This document shows, one piece after another, positions 49,427 through 58,847 of a DNA stretch of 64,000 nucleotides. Source of the stretch: Aeromicrobium endophyticum (lineage in GTDB: Bacteria; Actinomycetota; Actinomycetes; Propionibacteriales; Nocardioidaceae); assembly GCF_003586285.1 (NCBI RefSeq), contig NZ_QUBR01000001.1:682001-746000 (forward strand), in the 5' to 3' direction. The notes under the pieces were generated by a model that saw only the letters and a list, made by a program, of their open reading frames with translations, was not told where the DNA came from and did not search any database. Made by a program: the position numbers and the translations under genes. Each line of letters starts with the position of its first letter. Position 1 is the stretch's first letter.

Positions 49427-50496
49427 GTGTGGTGTCTTCGGCAGAGGGGTCCGAGGTTGTCGCCCCGGGTGGGGCCTTCGGGGAATGGTGTTCGGTGGTC
49501 GATGTCGCACCGTTCGGCCGGCACCATGCATCCGGGGCCTTGACACGTTCCGTACAAGAATCTGAGGGCGATGTTGAGGACGTCGGGCGCGAATCGGCCG
49601 ACATACTCGTGGGCGAGGACGTCATCGTCGACCGGGTCGACCACGATCCGGTGCCAGAAGGTGCTGCCGGAGCCGACGACGTCGGCGATCCACTGGGCCG
49701 GCACGCCCCAGCGTCCGTCCGCGGACTCCGCGAACCCCGGGTTCGCACCAGCGAGCACGTCCGCGTCGACGGTCACGGCGATGTTGGCGTCGATCACGCC
49801 CTCGCCCCTTGAGCTTGTCGAAAGGAGCCACGCCATCAACAGGTCCGCCTCACGCTGAGCGACCGTGCGTTGATCATCGGCGTCGACAGGCCTGCGTGCT
49901 GCTCTGCGGATGCGGTCCTCGACCGCAGCGATCTCGTGCGAGGGCGCATAGGCGCCCATGAATCCCATCGAGTCGTCACCGTGCTGAAAGCTCACGTGCC
50001 GCTTGGCCCGCTCATCATCGGCCCGCTCAACTGCGAGATCGGCCTCGACCCGCCGCACGAACCGCTTCAGCCAGGCCCGCAGCTCAGCAACCGTGTGAGT
50101 CTCGGCGTACTCGACCACCCGTCGATCCAGGCGGTGGACGGACTCGGCCCGCTTCAGCTGGCTGATCGTGTGCCCGATCTCGCGCACCCGGGCCAGGTCG
50201 ACACGTCCCTCACCGAAAGCAGCCCACGTAGTCGGTGAGTGGTCGCGGACGGTGTCGGCGAATGACAACCGGTGCTGCACCTGACCCTCGCTGAAGCCCA
50301 TGGCCTCACCGATCTCCAAAGCAATCGCGCCACGTTCGTTGAACCGCTTGATCGCAGACTCGTGCTGCTCATCGATCCGCTCCAGCTCCAGGTCGCGGAA
50401 CTCCAGCATCGCAGCCAGCTCACGAAACTCACCCCGCGCACGAGCCCGAGCGACGTCGGTCAAGACGTCGATCGCAGCATCCGCAGTGGTGGCCAT
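49363..50496 (-). CDS. DUF222 / HNH endonuclease-domain protein
   Basis: A 377-residue member of the large actinobacterial DUF222-HNH family. A helical DUF222 region covers about residues 1-230, and the HNH nuclease is at about 315-365: C-Q-G-P-G-C-x(7)-C-D-I-D-H and N-L-G-P-L-C-R-R-H-H with both Cys pairs and catalytic His. These genes are multicopy in such genomes and behave like mobile or selfish nucleases, though no target site is visible. A short repeat lies in frame near residue 225. The start at ATG 50496 has no strong ribosome site. Confidence 0.87.
   Translation of the reverse strand: MATTADAAIDVLTDVARARARGEFRELAAMLEFRDLELERIDEQHESAIKRFNERGAIALEIGEAMGFSEGQVQHRLSFADTVRDHSPTTWAAFGEGRVDLARVREIGHTISQLKRAESVHRLDRRVVEYAETHTVAELRAWLKRFVRRVEADLAVERADDERAKRHVSFQHGDDSMGFMGAYAPSHEIAAVEDRIRRAARRPVDADDQRTVAQREADLLMAWLLSTSSRGEGVIDANIAVTVDADVLAGANPGFAESADGRWGVPAQWIADVVGSGSTFWHRIVVDPVDDDVLAHEYVGRFAPDVLNIALRFLYGTCQGPGCMVPAERCDIDHRTPFPEGPTRGDNLGPLCRRHHTYKGHGILHWSTRPEPATPAA
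49810..49824. repeat. Short dispersed repeat, copy 2, inside the HNH gene
   Basis: TGAGCTTGTCGAAAG (CTTTCGACAAGCTCA on the coding strand) lies in frame in the DUF222-HNH gene and encodes part of LLSTSSRGEG, a low-complexity linker between the DUF222 and later regions. Confidence 0.5.
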
Positions 50497-50580
50497 ACAT
50501 CCAACCTAGAGGCCGCCACCGACACCCGTTTTGACTGCAATCAGAGGCTGTGGACGACCGACCGAGGACCACCGACGAGA

Positions 50581-50617
50581 CCGGCCGACCCGGGAGCGAT
50601 GCTCCCGAGCCGGCCGG
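50581..50617. terminator. Hairpin terminator after the Liv operon
   Basis: CCGGCC (50581-50586) pairs with GGCCGG (50612-50617) and GGGAGC (50592-50597) with GCTCCC (50601-50606), loop GAT. It begins 22 bases past the stop of the binding-protein gene on the minus strand. Confidence 0.7.
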
Positions 50618-50639
50618 CTCGTCCAGACCCTCGGAGGTG

Positions 50640-51947
50640 TCAGGGCCTGATGCTGATGACGTCACCCGCCGGGGCGAAGCGCTTCTCGGAGGCGTTCCAC
50701 GTGATCGGGCGGAAGCCGTCGATACCGGTCAGCAGCTTGGGCGTGCTGTACCACTTGATGCCGTTGATCAGCATCGGCGAGGCGTAGTCCTGGTCGCGAG
50801 CGGCCTCCATGATGCTGAGGCGCGTCATCCCGTCCTCGGACTTGGCGGCCTGCTTCATCGTGTTGATGATCAGGTCGGCCTGCGTCCAGCCCGAGACGGC
50901 GACGGCGTTGCCGGCCACCTCGTCGGGGACGCCGGCGGCCTTCATCTGAGCCGTGTACTCCTTGACACCCGCGTCGTCCTTGTTCTCCGGGGCGTTGGGG
51001 TCCTTGCCGAAGGCGCCCAGCTCGACACCGTCGGCGGCCTGGCCGGCCGCGATGTACTCGACCGCGTTGACGCAGTTGCTGGGCTTGAGGACCAGCTTCG
51101 GCTGGTAGCCGACGCGGCCGCGGGCGGTGTCGAACGCACCACAGGTGCCGGTGACGCCACCGTGGTAGACGACCTCGACGCCCTTGGCCTTCAGCGTCGT
51201 CGCCGCGGCGACCGGGTCGGCGTCGGAGGTGACCTCCTCGATCGGCAGGTCGGCCTTCTTGGCCGCGGCCTGGAAGGCCTCGCTCTGCACCTTGCCGGAC
51301 GCCGTCTGGTTCTCGGCGACGCCGACCTTGACGCCGTCGGGGAACTTCTGCTGGATCAGGCTGACGAGGAACTTGGCCTCGTTCGAGGCCAGCGGCAGGA
51401 TCGTGGTCGTCCACGGGAACTGCTCGACGTCGACGTAGTCGGCCGTCGACGAGCTCGGGTAGAGCATCGGGACGCAGGCGGCGTTCTGGTCGTCGACCAT
51501 CGCGCTCAGCGGGCCGGTGCCGAACGTCGCGAGGGCGTCGACCTTGAGGCTGTCGATGAACTCCGTGCCGTTGGCCTTGGCCTTGTCGGGCTGGAAGGCG
51601 TCGTCCTTGTAGGTGACCTTGATCTTGACGCCGTCGACGCCGCCCTTCTCGTTCTCGGCCGCGATGCGGGCGTCGTAGCCCGCGGTGGCGAGCTCGACGG
51701 CACCGGCGACGGGACCGGACAGCGGCGCGCTGTAGCCGATGTCGAAGGTGCCCTTGATCGGCTTGGTGACCGATGCGGGGTCGTTGCAGTCGTCGAGGTT
51801 GATGCTGAACTTCGACGGGTCGGAGGCGGTGTCGGCGCTGCCGTCCGAGCTGCTTCCCCCGCCGCCACAGGCGCCGAGCGTGAGTGCTGCGGCTGCGACG
51901 AGCGGGAGGGCGAGGCGCCGGGCGCCGGCCACGTGGTTGATCTTCAT
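50640..51947 (-). CDS. Branched-chain-amino-acid-type (Liv) solute-binding lipoprotein
   Basis: A 435-residue lipoprotein: signal and lipobox ending at Cys27 (TLGAC), Gly/Ser linker, then a type 1 periplasmic-binding fold (Peripla_BP_6): DIGYSAPLSGPVAGAVELATAGYDA near residue 72. Many Liv-type binding proteins next to aromatic-degradation genes bind aromatic acids, not amino acids. Last gene of the LivG-F-H-M unit. 37 bases follow the permease stop, so it may also have its own ribosome site. Confidence 0.9.
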   Translation of the reverse strand: MKINHVAGARRLALPLVAAAALTLGACGGGGSSSDGSADTASDPSKFSINLDDCNDPASVTKPIKGTFDIGYSAPLSGPVAGAVELATAGYDARIAAENEKGGVDGVKIKVTYKDDAFQPDKAKANGTEFIDSLKVDALATFGTGPLSAMVDDQNAACVPMLYPSSSTADYVDVEQFPWTTTILPLASNEAKFLVSLIQQKFPDGVKVGVAENQTASGKVQSEAFQAAAKKADLPIEEVTSDADPVAAATTLKAKGVEVVYHGGVTGTCGAFDTARGRVGYQPKLVLKPSNCVNAVEYIAAGQAADGVELGAFGKDPNAPENKDDAGVKEYTAQMKAAGVPDEVAGNAVAVSGWTQADLIINTMKQAAKSEDGMTRLSIMEAARDQDYASPMLINGIKWYSTPKLLTGIDGFRPITWNASEKRFAPAGDVISIRP

Positions 51948-51984
51948 GACGTGCCTTTCTAGATGAAGTGCGGGTGGTGGTCGT

Positions 51985-53082
51985 CTAGCTCTGCTGCGTT
52001 CCTTCCGGCTTGCGCGGGATGCGAGGCGTGACGACCACGACCTTGCGCACCGCCTTGGCGATTCCCCCGACGATTCCGGCCGGCGCCACGAAGATCACGA
52101 AGATCAGGACGACGGCGAACAGGACCGCTGCCACCTGCCCCTGTCCGAGCTCTGCGGCGTAGTACGGCACGAACACGACGGCCAACGCTCCGACGAGCGG
52201 CCCGCTGCGGGTCGCCTCGCCGCCGATGACCAGGCCGATCAGCAACGTGATGCCGGCGAGGAGCGTGAACGACCCCTCAGCGAACAGGCTGCCGATGTAC
52301 ATCGCGAACAGGCTGCCGGCGACTCCGGTGACGGCGCCCGAGACACCGAACGCCGTGACCTTCATGACCGCGATGTTGATGCCGGACGACGCCGCGGCGA
52401 TCTCGTTCTCGCGGACGGCGATCATCGCCATCCCGTAGCGGCCGCGCACCATGTTGTGGGCGATCCACATGACGATCAGCAGCACGACGACGCACAGCCA
52501 GTAGACCCACTGGCTCCGCTCGCCCAGCGTGAAGCCCGACCACTCGGGCGGTCGCAGCTGCTGACGACGGATCGTCATGCCCTCGGCACCGCCCGTGAGG
52601 TCGTCGAAGTGGGCCACGATCTCGGGGAACGCGACGCCGAACGCCAGCGTCACCATCGCGAGGTACAGCCCTCGGATACGCAGGGCGGGCAGGCCGACCA
52701 GCAGGCCGACGACCAGGCACACGACGAGCGCGGCCGGGATGGTCATGAGCGGGTCCCACTCGTACTTCACGACCAGCACGCCGGTCGTGTACGCGCCGAG
52801 ACCGAAGAAGGCCGAGTGCCCCACCGACAGCAGCCCGATGTAGCCCGTCGCGATGTTGAGCCCCACGATCGCGATCGCGAAGATCGCGACGCGGGTGAGC
52901 TGGCCCTGGTTGAAGGGGTCGAGCTGGCCGCCCCACAGGATGACGAGCACGGCGAGGACGGCACCGATGCCCAGGAGGACGGTGTGCTCGCGGCCGCCGC
53001 GCCGGATGACCCGGGGGCCCCGCTTGGTCGAGGCAGGCGCCTGCGCGGGCGTGGTCTTGGGCTCCAGCATCTCGGTACTCAC
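51985..53082 (-). CDS. livM: Liv-type ABC transporter permease (LivM)
   Basis: A 365-residue permease with about ten predicted helices. The LivM hallmark SVGHSAFFGLGAYTTGVL is near residue 92, GLPALRIRGLYLAMVTLAFGVAFPE near 140, and RENEIAAASSGINIAVMK (EAA-type loop) near 235. GTG start within the stop of LivH (GTGA) is preferred over an internal ATG. Basic tail of about 25 residues. Forms the inner-membrane pore with LivH. Confidence 0.92.
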   Translation of the reverse strand: MSTEMLEPKTTPAQAPASTKRGPRVIRRGGREHTVLLGIGAVLAVLVILWGGQLDPFNQGQLTRVAIFAIAIVGLNIATGYIGLLSVGHSAFFGLGAYTTGVLVVKYEWDPLMTIPAALVVCLVVGLLVGLPALRIRGLYLAMVTLAFGVAFPEIVAHFDDLTGGAEGMTIRRQQLRPPEWSGFTLGERSQWVYWLCVVVLLIVMWIAHNMVRGRYGMAMIAVRENEIAAASSGINIAVMKVTAFGVSGAVTGVAGSLFAMYIGSLFAEGSFTLLAGITLLIGLVIGGEATRSGPLVGALAVVFVPYYAAELGQGQVAAVLFAVVLIFVIFVAPAGIVGGIAKAVRKVVVVTPRIPRKPEGTQQS

Positions 53083-53978
53083 ACTCGCTCCAGTCGACGC
53101 GTTCCGTAGAGTCCGGTGGGCCTCACGACCAGCACCACGACGATGAGGATCAGCGCGAACGTCAACGAGAACGAGCCGCCGATGAAGGTCGCGTAGCCGT
53201 TGATCATCGCCAGGCCGATGCCCATGACCATCCCGCCCACGACGGCACCCTTCACGCTGTCGAGCCCGCCGAGCAGTGCTGCTGCCGAGGCGAAGATGAG
53301 CACCTGGAACATCGAGGCGAGGTTGAGCTGCCCCGGGGGGATGGTCGGCACCAGCATCACGCCGGCGAGCGAGCCGATCGCGGCCGACAGGCCCCAGCTG
53401 ATCGTCAGGATGCGACCGACCTTGATGCCGCACAGGGCCGCGGACTCGGGGTTGGTGGCGACGGCCCGCATCTCGAGGCCGAGGCTCGTGCGCTTGAACA
53501 GCACCGTCAGCCCGATCACGACCGCCGCGGCGAAGATCCACACCAGGATCGAGTCGTAGTGCAGGCGTGCACCGAGGACCGAGACGTAGTCGTCCTCGCC
53601 GGACGGGAACATCGCCGGGAAGACCTTCTCGTCCGAGCCCCATATCCAGCCGTCCAGGCCGTTGAGGCCCGTGAACAGGCCTAGCGCGACGATCAGGATC
53701 GCCGTCTCGTCGCGCTTGCGCACCGGCCGGATGAGGAAGCGCTCGGCCAGGGCGCCCATGACGAAGCCGAGGACGATGATCGGCGGGATCGCGACCCAGA
53801 TGTTGAGCCCCCGCTCGGTGAGCCACCACGCGACGTACGTCGTGAAGAGCGCGAACTCGCCTTGGGCGAAGTTGATCGTCGACGAGCTGCGGAACACCAC
53901 CACGAGGGCGAGGGCGATCAGCACGTAGATCGACCCGGCGGTCATGCCGGAGAAGAGCCGTGACAGGAAGATGTCCAT
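53079..53978 (-). CDS. livH: Liv-type ABC transporter permease (LivH)
   Basis: A 299-residue permease with about eight helices. Family pattern GMTAGSIYVLIALALVVVFRSSSTINFAQGEFALF at the N-terminus (residues 11-45), E-M-R-A-V-A-T-N-P-E-S-A-A-L-C-G-I-K EAA loop near 185, and ALLGGLDSVKGAVVGGMVMG near 240. 10 bases after LivF. Confidence 0.93.
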   Translation of the reverse strand: MDIFLSRLFSGMTAGSIYVLIALALVVVFRSSSTINFAQGEFALFTTYVAWWLTERGLNIWVAIPPIIVLGFVMGALAERFLIRPVRKRDETAILIVALGLFTGLNGLDGWIWGSDEKVFPAMFPSGEDDYVSVLGARLHYDSILVWIFAAAVVIGLTVLFKRTSLGLEMRAVATNPESAALCGIKVGRILTISWGLSAAIGSLAGVMLVPTIPPGQLNLASMFQVLIFASAAALLGGLDSVKGAVVGGMVMGIGLAMINGYATFIGGSFSLTFALILIVVVLVVRPTGLYGTRRLERV

Positions 53979-53988
53979 CGAATGAGTC

Positions 53989-54704
<716 letters not shown>

Positions 54705-54708
<4 letters not shown>

Positions 54709-55463
54709 GCGGTCCTCCCGAGGTAGGCCTCGGCCACGGCCGGGTCGCGCTGGACCTCGGCCGGTGATCCGTCGGCGATGGTGCGACCGAAGTCCATGGC
54801 GACCACGTGGTCGGAGATGCCCATGACGAGTCCCATGTGGTGCTCGACCAGCAGGGCGCTGAAGCCGTAGTCGTCGCGAAGCCCGAGGATCAGCTGACCG
54901 AGCTCGTTGACCTCGGAGTGCGTCAGGCCACCGGCCGGCTCGTCGAGCAGCAGCAGGGACGGACGACTGATGAGCGCACGCGCCAGCTCGACGCGCTTGA
55001 GCGTGCCGAAGGGCAGGCCGGCCGCCGGGTGGAACGCCAGGTCGGTGAGCTCGAGTCGTTCGAGCAGCTCCCATGCGTCGGCCTCGACCCGGCGGCGCGC
55101 CGCACGCGTCGTCGGCCAGCCGAGCAGCGACGGGACGAGGTGCGGCGTGCTGGTGCTGTGGGCGCCGACGACGGTGTTGTCGAGCACCGACAAGGTCGGG
55201 AACAGTGCGAGGTTCTGGAAGGTGCGGACGATGCCGTGCCGCACGATCTGGTGCCTCCGCAGGGAGAGCAGGTCGGTGCCGTTGAAGCGGACCGCTCCCT
55301 CCTCGGGGCGGTAGATGCGGGTGATGCAGTTGAAGAGCGAGGTCTTGCCGGCTCCGTTGGGGCCGATGAGCCCGCAGATCTCGTTGTCGGCCACCGTGAA
55401 GCCCACGCGGTCCAGTGCCGTCACGCCGCCGAAGCGCATGACCAGATCGGATATCTCCAGCAC
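54705..55463 (-). CDS. livG: Liv-type ABC transporter ATP-binding protein (LivG), first gene of the importer operon
   Basis: A 252-residue ATPase: G-P-N-G-A-G-K-T-S Walker A (near residue 34), RTFQNLALFPTLSV (Q-loop), L-P-F-G-T-L-K-R-V-E-L-A-R-A-L in the signature position (near 150; LSGGQ is degenerate, as usual in some LivG), Walker B LLLLDEP, and H-loop VEHH. GTG start at 55463. The unit starts next to the palindrome TTAGCAACGTGACTAA, shared with the divergent HxlR gene. Confidence 0.92.
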
Positions 55464-55509
55464 CGTTCGGCCCTCTCTTCCTGCTCGAATTGCCTGGGAT
55501 CACAGCCTC

Positions 55510-55538
55510 TTGCCAGGCGTGATCCCCGTCACTATAGT
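55510..55538 (+). promoter_or_regulatory. Predicted promoter of the tandem HxlR gene
   Basis: TTGCCA (55510-55515), 17-base spacer, TATAGT (55533-55538). ACTATAGT is itself a palindrome, so a leftward -10 for the Liv operon may share it, though no good leftward -35 is seen. Confidence 0.6.
55519..55532. promoter_or_regulatory. CRP/GlxR-like GTGA-N6-TCAC element
   Basis: GTGATCCCCGTCAC is a GTGA-N6-TCAC pair lying in the spacer between the -35 and -10 of the HxlR promoter. It lacks the outer T/A of the full consensus. Confidence 0.45.
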
Positions 55539-55553
55539 TAGCAACGTGACTAA
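55538..55553. promoter_or_regulatory. Palindrome between Liv operon and HxlR gene, candidate HxlR operator
   Basis: TTAGCAACGTGACTAA (TTAG-nn-ACGT-nn-CTAA) is an inverted repeat downstream of the HxlR -10. Its minus strand holds TCACGTTG, an octamer repeated at 57551-57558 inside the thiolase promoter. Confidence 0.6.
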
Positions 55554-55632
55554 GTTATACCCCATCGGGATCGGCCGGTCAACGGCCTGGAGAGGCCTGA
55601 TTCATGACCGTCCGACCTGATAGGGATGACCC

Positions 55633-56592
55633 ATGACCAGCCACGTCCAGGGCCCGGTCGGCGACGACGGGGTGACCGCCCTCGAGGCCGGTGGGCCCAA
55701 CTCGATCGCCGTCGCCAACGGCGTGCTGGCCGACGAGTGGTCGCTGTGGATCGTGCGGCAGGCGCTGCGCGGCGCGACCCACTACACCGACTGGCTCAAC
55801 CTCGGCCCGATCCCGGGATCAGCCCTCACGACGCGCCTCTCGGCGCTGGTCACGGCCGGCGTGCTGTCCAAGCACCAGTACAGCGACCGGCCGGTGCGCC
55901 ACGAGTACCTGCTGACCGACCGCGGCCGCCAGGTGTGGCCGATCCTGATCTCGATGTGGTCGTGGGAGAAGGGCTGGGTCGACGATCCCGAGGTCGACCT
56001 GCCCCGCATGCTGCACACCACCTGCGGCGGATTCTTCGACCCCGTCCTCACCTGCGGGTCGTGCCGCGAGACCATCCGCTGGCGCGACGTCAAGGGCGAG
56101 ATGGGCCCCAGCGGCGACTGGTCCCGCAACCTGCAGATCACGGCCCGGCGCCAACGCTCCCGCAACGACAAGCGCCCCAGCGAGGTGGTCAACGAGACCA
56201 TGGAGCTGATCGGCAACCGGTGGTCGATCGCGATCCTCGGTGCGTCGTTCCTGGGGGTCACGCGCTTCAGCGAGTTCCAGAAGAGGCTCTCGGCCTCGCC
56301 GACGATCATCGCCGACCGGCTCAAGGCGTTCGCCGACCTCGGCGTGCTCGAGCAGGTGCCGACCCGCGAGCGGGCCGACTGGATGGAGTACCACCTGACG
56401 GCCAAGGGCCTGGCCTTCCTGCCGGTGGTGCTGCTCATGATCCAGTGGGGCCACCGGTGGTTCCGGGCTCCCGACGGACCGGCGCTCGTCATGGAGCACA
56501 TGACGTGCTCGTCACCGCTGCACGTCCTGCTCACCTGCAGCGAGTGCCACGAGCCGCTGCGCGGCCACGCGATCGAGACCGTGCAGTCCTAG
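55633..56592 (+). CDS. Tandem-domain HxlR family regulator with two zinc-ribbon-like motifs
   Basis: A 319-residue protein made of two HxlR winged-helix units, about residues 28-118 (ANGVLADEWSLWIVRQ ...) and 186-275 (TMELIGNRWSIAILGA ...). Each unit is followed by a Cys-x(9)-Cys-x2-Cys motif: the first at HTTCGG...LTCGSC near 135-149, the second at HMTCSS...LTCSEC near 290-305. Typical HxlR proteins are about 110 residues with one domain. The two halves may bind two half-sites intramolecularly. Convergent with a homologous tandem HxlR gene; their stops overlap in CTAG. Likely regulator of the Liv and dioxygenase operons. Confidence 0.87.
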   Translation: MTSHVQGPVGDDGVTALEAGGPNSIAVANGVLADEWSLWIVRQALRGATHYTDWLNLGPIPGSALTTRLSALVTAGVLSKHQYSDRPVRHEYLLTDRGRQVWPILISMWSWEKGWVDDPEVDLPRMLHTTCGGFFDPVLTCGSCRETIRWRDVKGEMGPSGDWSRNLQITARRQRSRNDKRPSEVVNETMELIGNRWSIAILGASFLGVTRFSEFQKRLSASPTIIADRLKAFADLGVLEQVPTRERADWMEYHLTAKGLAFLPVVLLMIQWGHRWFRAPDGPALVMEHMTCSSPLHVLLTCSECHEPLRGHAIETVQS

Positions 56593-57482
56593 GCGCCCTC
56601 GAAGGAGATCTCGCGGCGGGCCAGCGCGCCGTTGCACGAGTTGCAGGTGAAGCGGGGCTCGAGCTCGGCGCCGCACGCGGAGTGGACCAGCGAGAGACCC
56701 GACTGCCCGTCGGCGGACAGCCAGGTGCCGGCCCAGCTGTTGATCGTCGCGGTCACCGAGAAGAAGTCGATGCCCTTCGGCGTGAGCCGGTACTCCTGGC
56801 GCTTGCCGCCGACCGAGACGGACTCACGGCTGAGCATGCCGGTGCCGACGAACAGCTCGAGCCGGTGCGTGAGGGTGACCGGCGAGATCTGCAGGTGCGA
56901 CTGGAACTCGCCGAACCGGCGACTGCCCATCAGGGCGTCCGACAGGATCATGGTCGACCACCGGTCGCCCAGCACGCCCGAGGCGTCGATCGGCGAGCTC
57001 ATCGCCGGCGACCGGCGCGACCGCCGGCTGACGACGTCGAGCAGCAGACGGTCGTCGACGCTCCCCTTGACGTCGCGCGCCGTCAGACCGATCGCCCCGC
57101 AGCGCCCGCAGCCGAAGACGGGCCGGGTCGACTGCCCGCACGTGTGGTGGCGCAGGCGGAGCGACGCATTCGCGTGGTGCGGCCCGGCCCAGGTGCGGTC
57201 CCACGCCCACAGCGCGATCATCACGCGCCACAGGTCGATGCCGGCGTCGGTGAGCAGGTACTCGTGCCGGGGCGGGTTGGACTGGTAGGCGCGGGTGCGC
57301 AGGATGCCGTCGTCGACGAGGCCGCGCAGGCGGCGCGACAGGACGGGATCGGAGATGTTGAGCGAGTCGCGCAGGTCTTGGAAGCGGCGCTGTTCGGTGA
57401 AGATCGCGCGGACCAGGCGCACCGTCCACATGTCGCCGAGGAGCACGAGCGCACGACCGAGCGGGGAGGCGGTCTCGGTCAC
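56589..57482 (-). CDS. Tandem-domain HxlR family regulator
   Basis: About 297 residues, same design as 55633-56592: first winged helix at about 6-95 (LVLLGDMWTVRLVRAIF), first Cys motif H-H-T-C-G ... C-G-R-C near 107-121, second winged helix at about 158-250 (VLGDRWSTMILSDAL), second Cys motif S-A-C-G ... C-N-S-C near 268-282. GTG 57482 is used; ATG 57530 would add 16 codons lying in the promoter of the divergent thiolase gene. It starts next to that promoter and probably regulates the thiolase/dioxygenase/ligase operon. Confidence 0.83.
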   Translation of the reverse strand: MTETASPLGRALVLLGDMWTVRLVRAIFTEQRRFQDLRDSLNISDPVLSRRLRGLVDDGILRTRAYQSNPPRHEYLLTDAGIDLWRVMIALWAWDRTWAGPHHANASLRLRHHTCGQSTRPVFGCGRCGAIGLTARDVKGSVDDRLLLDVVSRRSRRSPAMSSPIDASGVLGDRWSTMILSDALMGSRRFGEFQSHLQISPVTLTHRLELFVGTGMLSRESVSVGGKRQEYRLTPKGIDFFSVTATINSWAGTWLSADGQSGLSLVHSACGAELEPRFTCNSCNGALARREISFEGA

Positions 57483-57535
57483 GCCGCTCAGCGTAGTACA
57501 GCCGGCCGGAGCGCCCGCAGCACAGCGCATATCCG

Positions 57536-57564
57536 TTGACAGGTCACTTTTCACGTTGTAGTAA
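57536..57564 (+). promoter_or_regulatory. Predicted promoter of the thiolase/dioxygenase/ligase operon
   Basis: TTGACA (57536-57541), exactly 17 bases, TAGTAA (57559-57564). The perfect -35 and correct spacing make this one of the best promoters in the window. TCACGTTG (57551-57558) abuts the -10. Confidence 0.75.
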
Positions 57565-57606
57565 TGAAGTGGCAGCGACTGCCCGCGACCGACCCCGGAG
57601 GAACCC

Positions 57607-58842
57607 ATGGCCCACGACCTGTACGTGCTCGGCGGCGCCCAGACCGATTTCGCCCGCAACTGGGCGAAAGAGGGTCTCGGCCTGCTCGACATGCTCACCG
57701 AGGTGCTCCCGGCGGCCTTCGCCGACGCCCAGGTGCAGTCGTCCGAGGTGCAGGTCGTGCACGTCGGCAACCTCGCCGGCGAGCTGTTCGCCGGACAGGC
57801 CCAGCTCGGCGGCCTGGTCGCCGCCGCCGATCCCGGCCTGGTCGGGCTGCCCTCGACCCGCCACGAGGCCGCGTGCGCCTCGGGAAGCACGGCCCTCGTG
57901 GCCGCCGGCGCCGACATCGCCTCCGGACGCTACGACGTCGCGCTGGTCGTCGGCCTCGAGCTGATGCGCAACGTGTCGGCCAAGCAGGCCGCCGACCACC
58001 TGGGCACCGCGGCGTGGGCAGGGCGTGAGGCCGTCGACGCCGAGTACGCCTGGCCCGCGCTCTTCGCCGAGGTCGCCGACGAGTACGAGGCCCGCTACGG
58101 CCTCGACCACGCCGTGCTCGGACGCTTCGCCGAGATCGCCTTCGCCAACGGCGCCGACAACCCGCTCGCGCAGGCTCGCGACTGGGCGTTCCCCGCCGGC
58201 TCGTTCGCCGAGGACGACGACGTCAACCCGCTCGTCGAGGGACGGCTCCGCAAGACCGACTGCGGCCGCATCACCGACGGCGCGGCGGCCGTCGTCCTCG
58301 CCGGCCCCGACTACGCCGCCGAGTGGGCGGCCGCCCGCGGCCTCGACCTCGAGCAGATCCCGCGCCTCTCGGGCTTCGGCCACCGCACCGACACGCTGCT
58401 GCTGGCCGACAAGCTCGACGCGTCCCGCGGCACCGACCACCTGTTCCCGCACCTGCACGGCACGATCCACGACGCGTACCGGCGCGCGGGCCTGTCGGGC
58501 ATCGACGACGTCGACGTCGTCGAGATGCACGACTGCTTCAGCATCACGGGGCTCGTCACCCTCGAGCACCTCGGCCTGGTCGCCGGCGGCAAGGGCGGCG
58601 AGGTGGTCCACGACGGCACGATCGAGCGCACCGGGCGGCTGCCCGTCAACCCCGGCGGCGGGCTGCTCGCCGCGGGCCATCCTGTCGGCGCGACCGGCGT
58701 CCGCATGGTGCTCGACGCGACCCGTCAGGTGACCGGGCGCGCCGGGGCCGTCCAGGTCGACGGTGCACGCCGGGTGGTGACCGTCAACGTCGGCGGCTCG
58801 TTCACCACCGCCGTCGCGTTCGTCGTCGAGACGGGGGCGTGA
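57607..58842 (+). CDS. Acetyl-CoA acetyltransferase / SCP2-type thiolase
   Basis: A 411-residue thiolase with the full catalytic set: nucleophile Cys90 in HEAACASGSTA, VEMHDCFS (near residue 300) and AAGHPVGATG (near 356). It should cleave a 3-ketoacyl-CoA with CoA to shorten a side chain, unlike the degenerate homologue at 12371. GGAGGA 5 bases before the ATG. First gene of an operon with the dioxygenase (5 bases) and the ligase. Confidence 0.9.
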   Translation: MAHDLYVLGGAQTDFARNWAKEGLGLLDMLTEVLPAAFADAQVQSSEVQVVHVGNLAGELFAGQAQLGGLVAAADPGLVGLPSTRHEAACASGSTALVAAGADIASGRYDVALVVGLELMRNVSAKQAADHLGTAAWAGREAVDAEYAWPALFAEVADEYEARYGLDHAVLGRFAEIAFANGADNPLAQARDWAFPAGSFAEDDDVNPLVEGRLRKTDCGRITDGAAAVVLAGPDYAAEWAAARGLDLEQIPRLSGFGHRTDTLLLADKLDASRGTDHLFPHLHGTIHDAYRRAGLSGIDDVDVVEMHDCFSITGLVTLEHLGLVAGGKGGEVVHDGTIERTGRLPVNPGGGLLAAGHPVGATGVRMVLDATRQVTGRAGAVQVDGARRVVTVNVGGSFTTAVAFVVETGA

Positions 58843-58847
58843 GCGCG

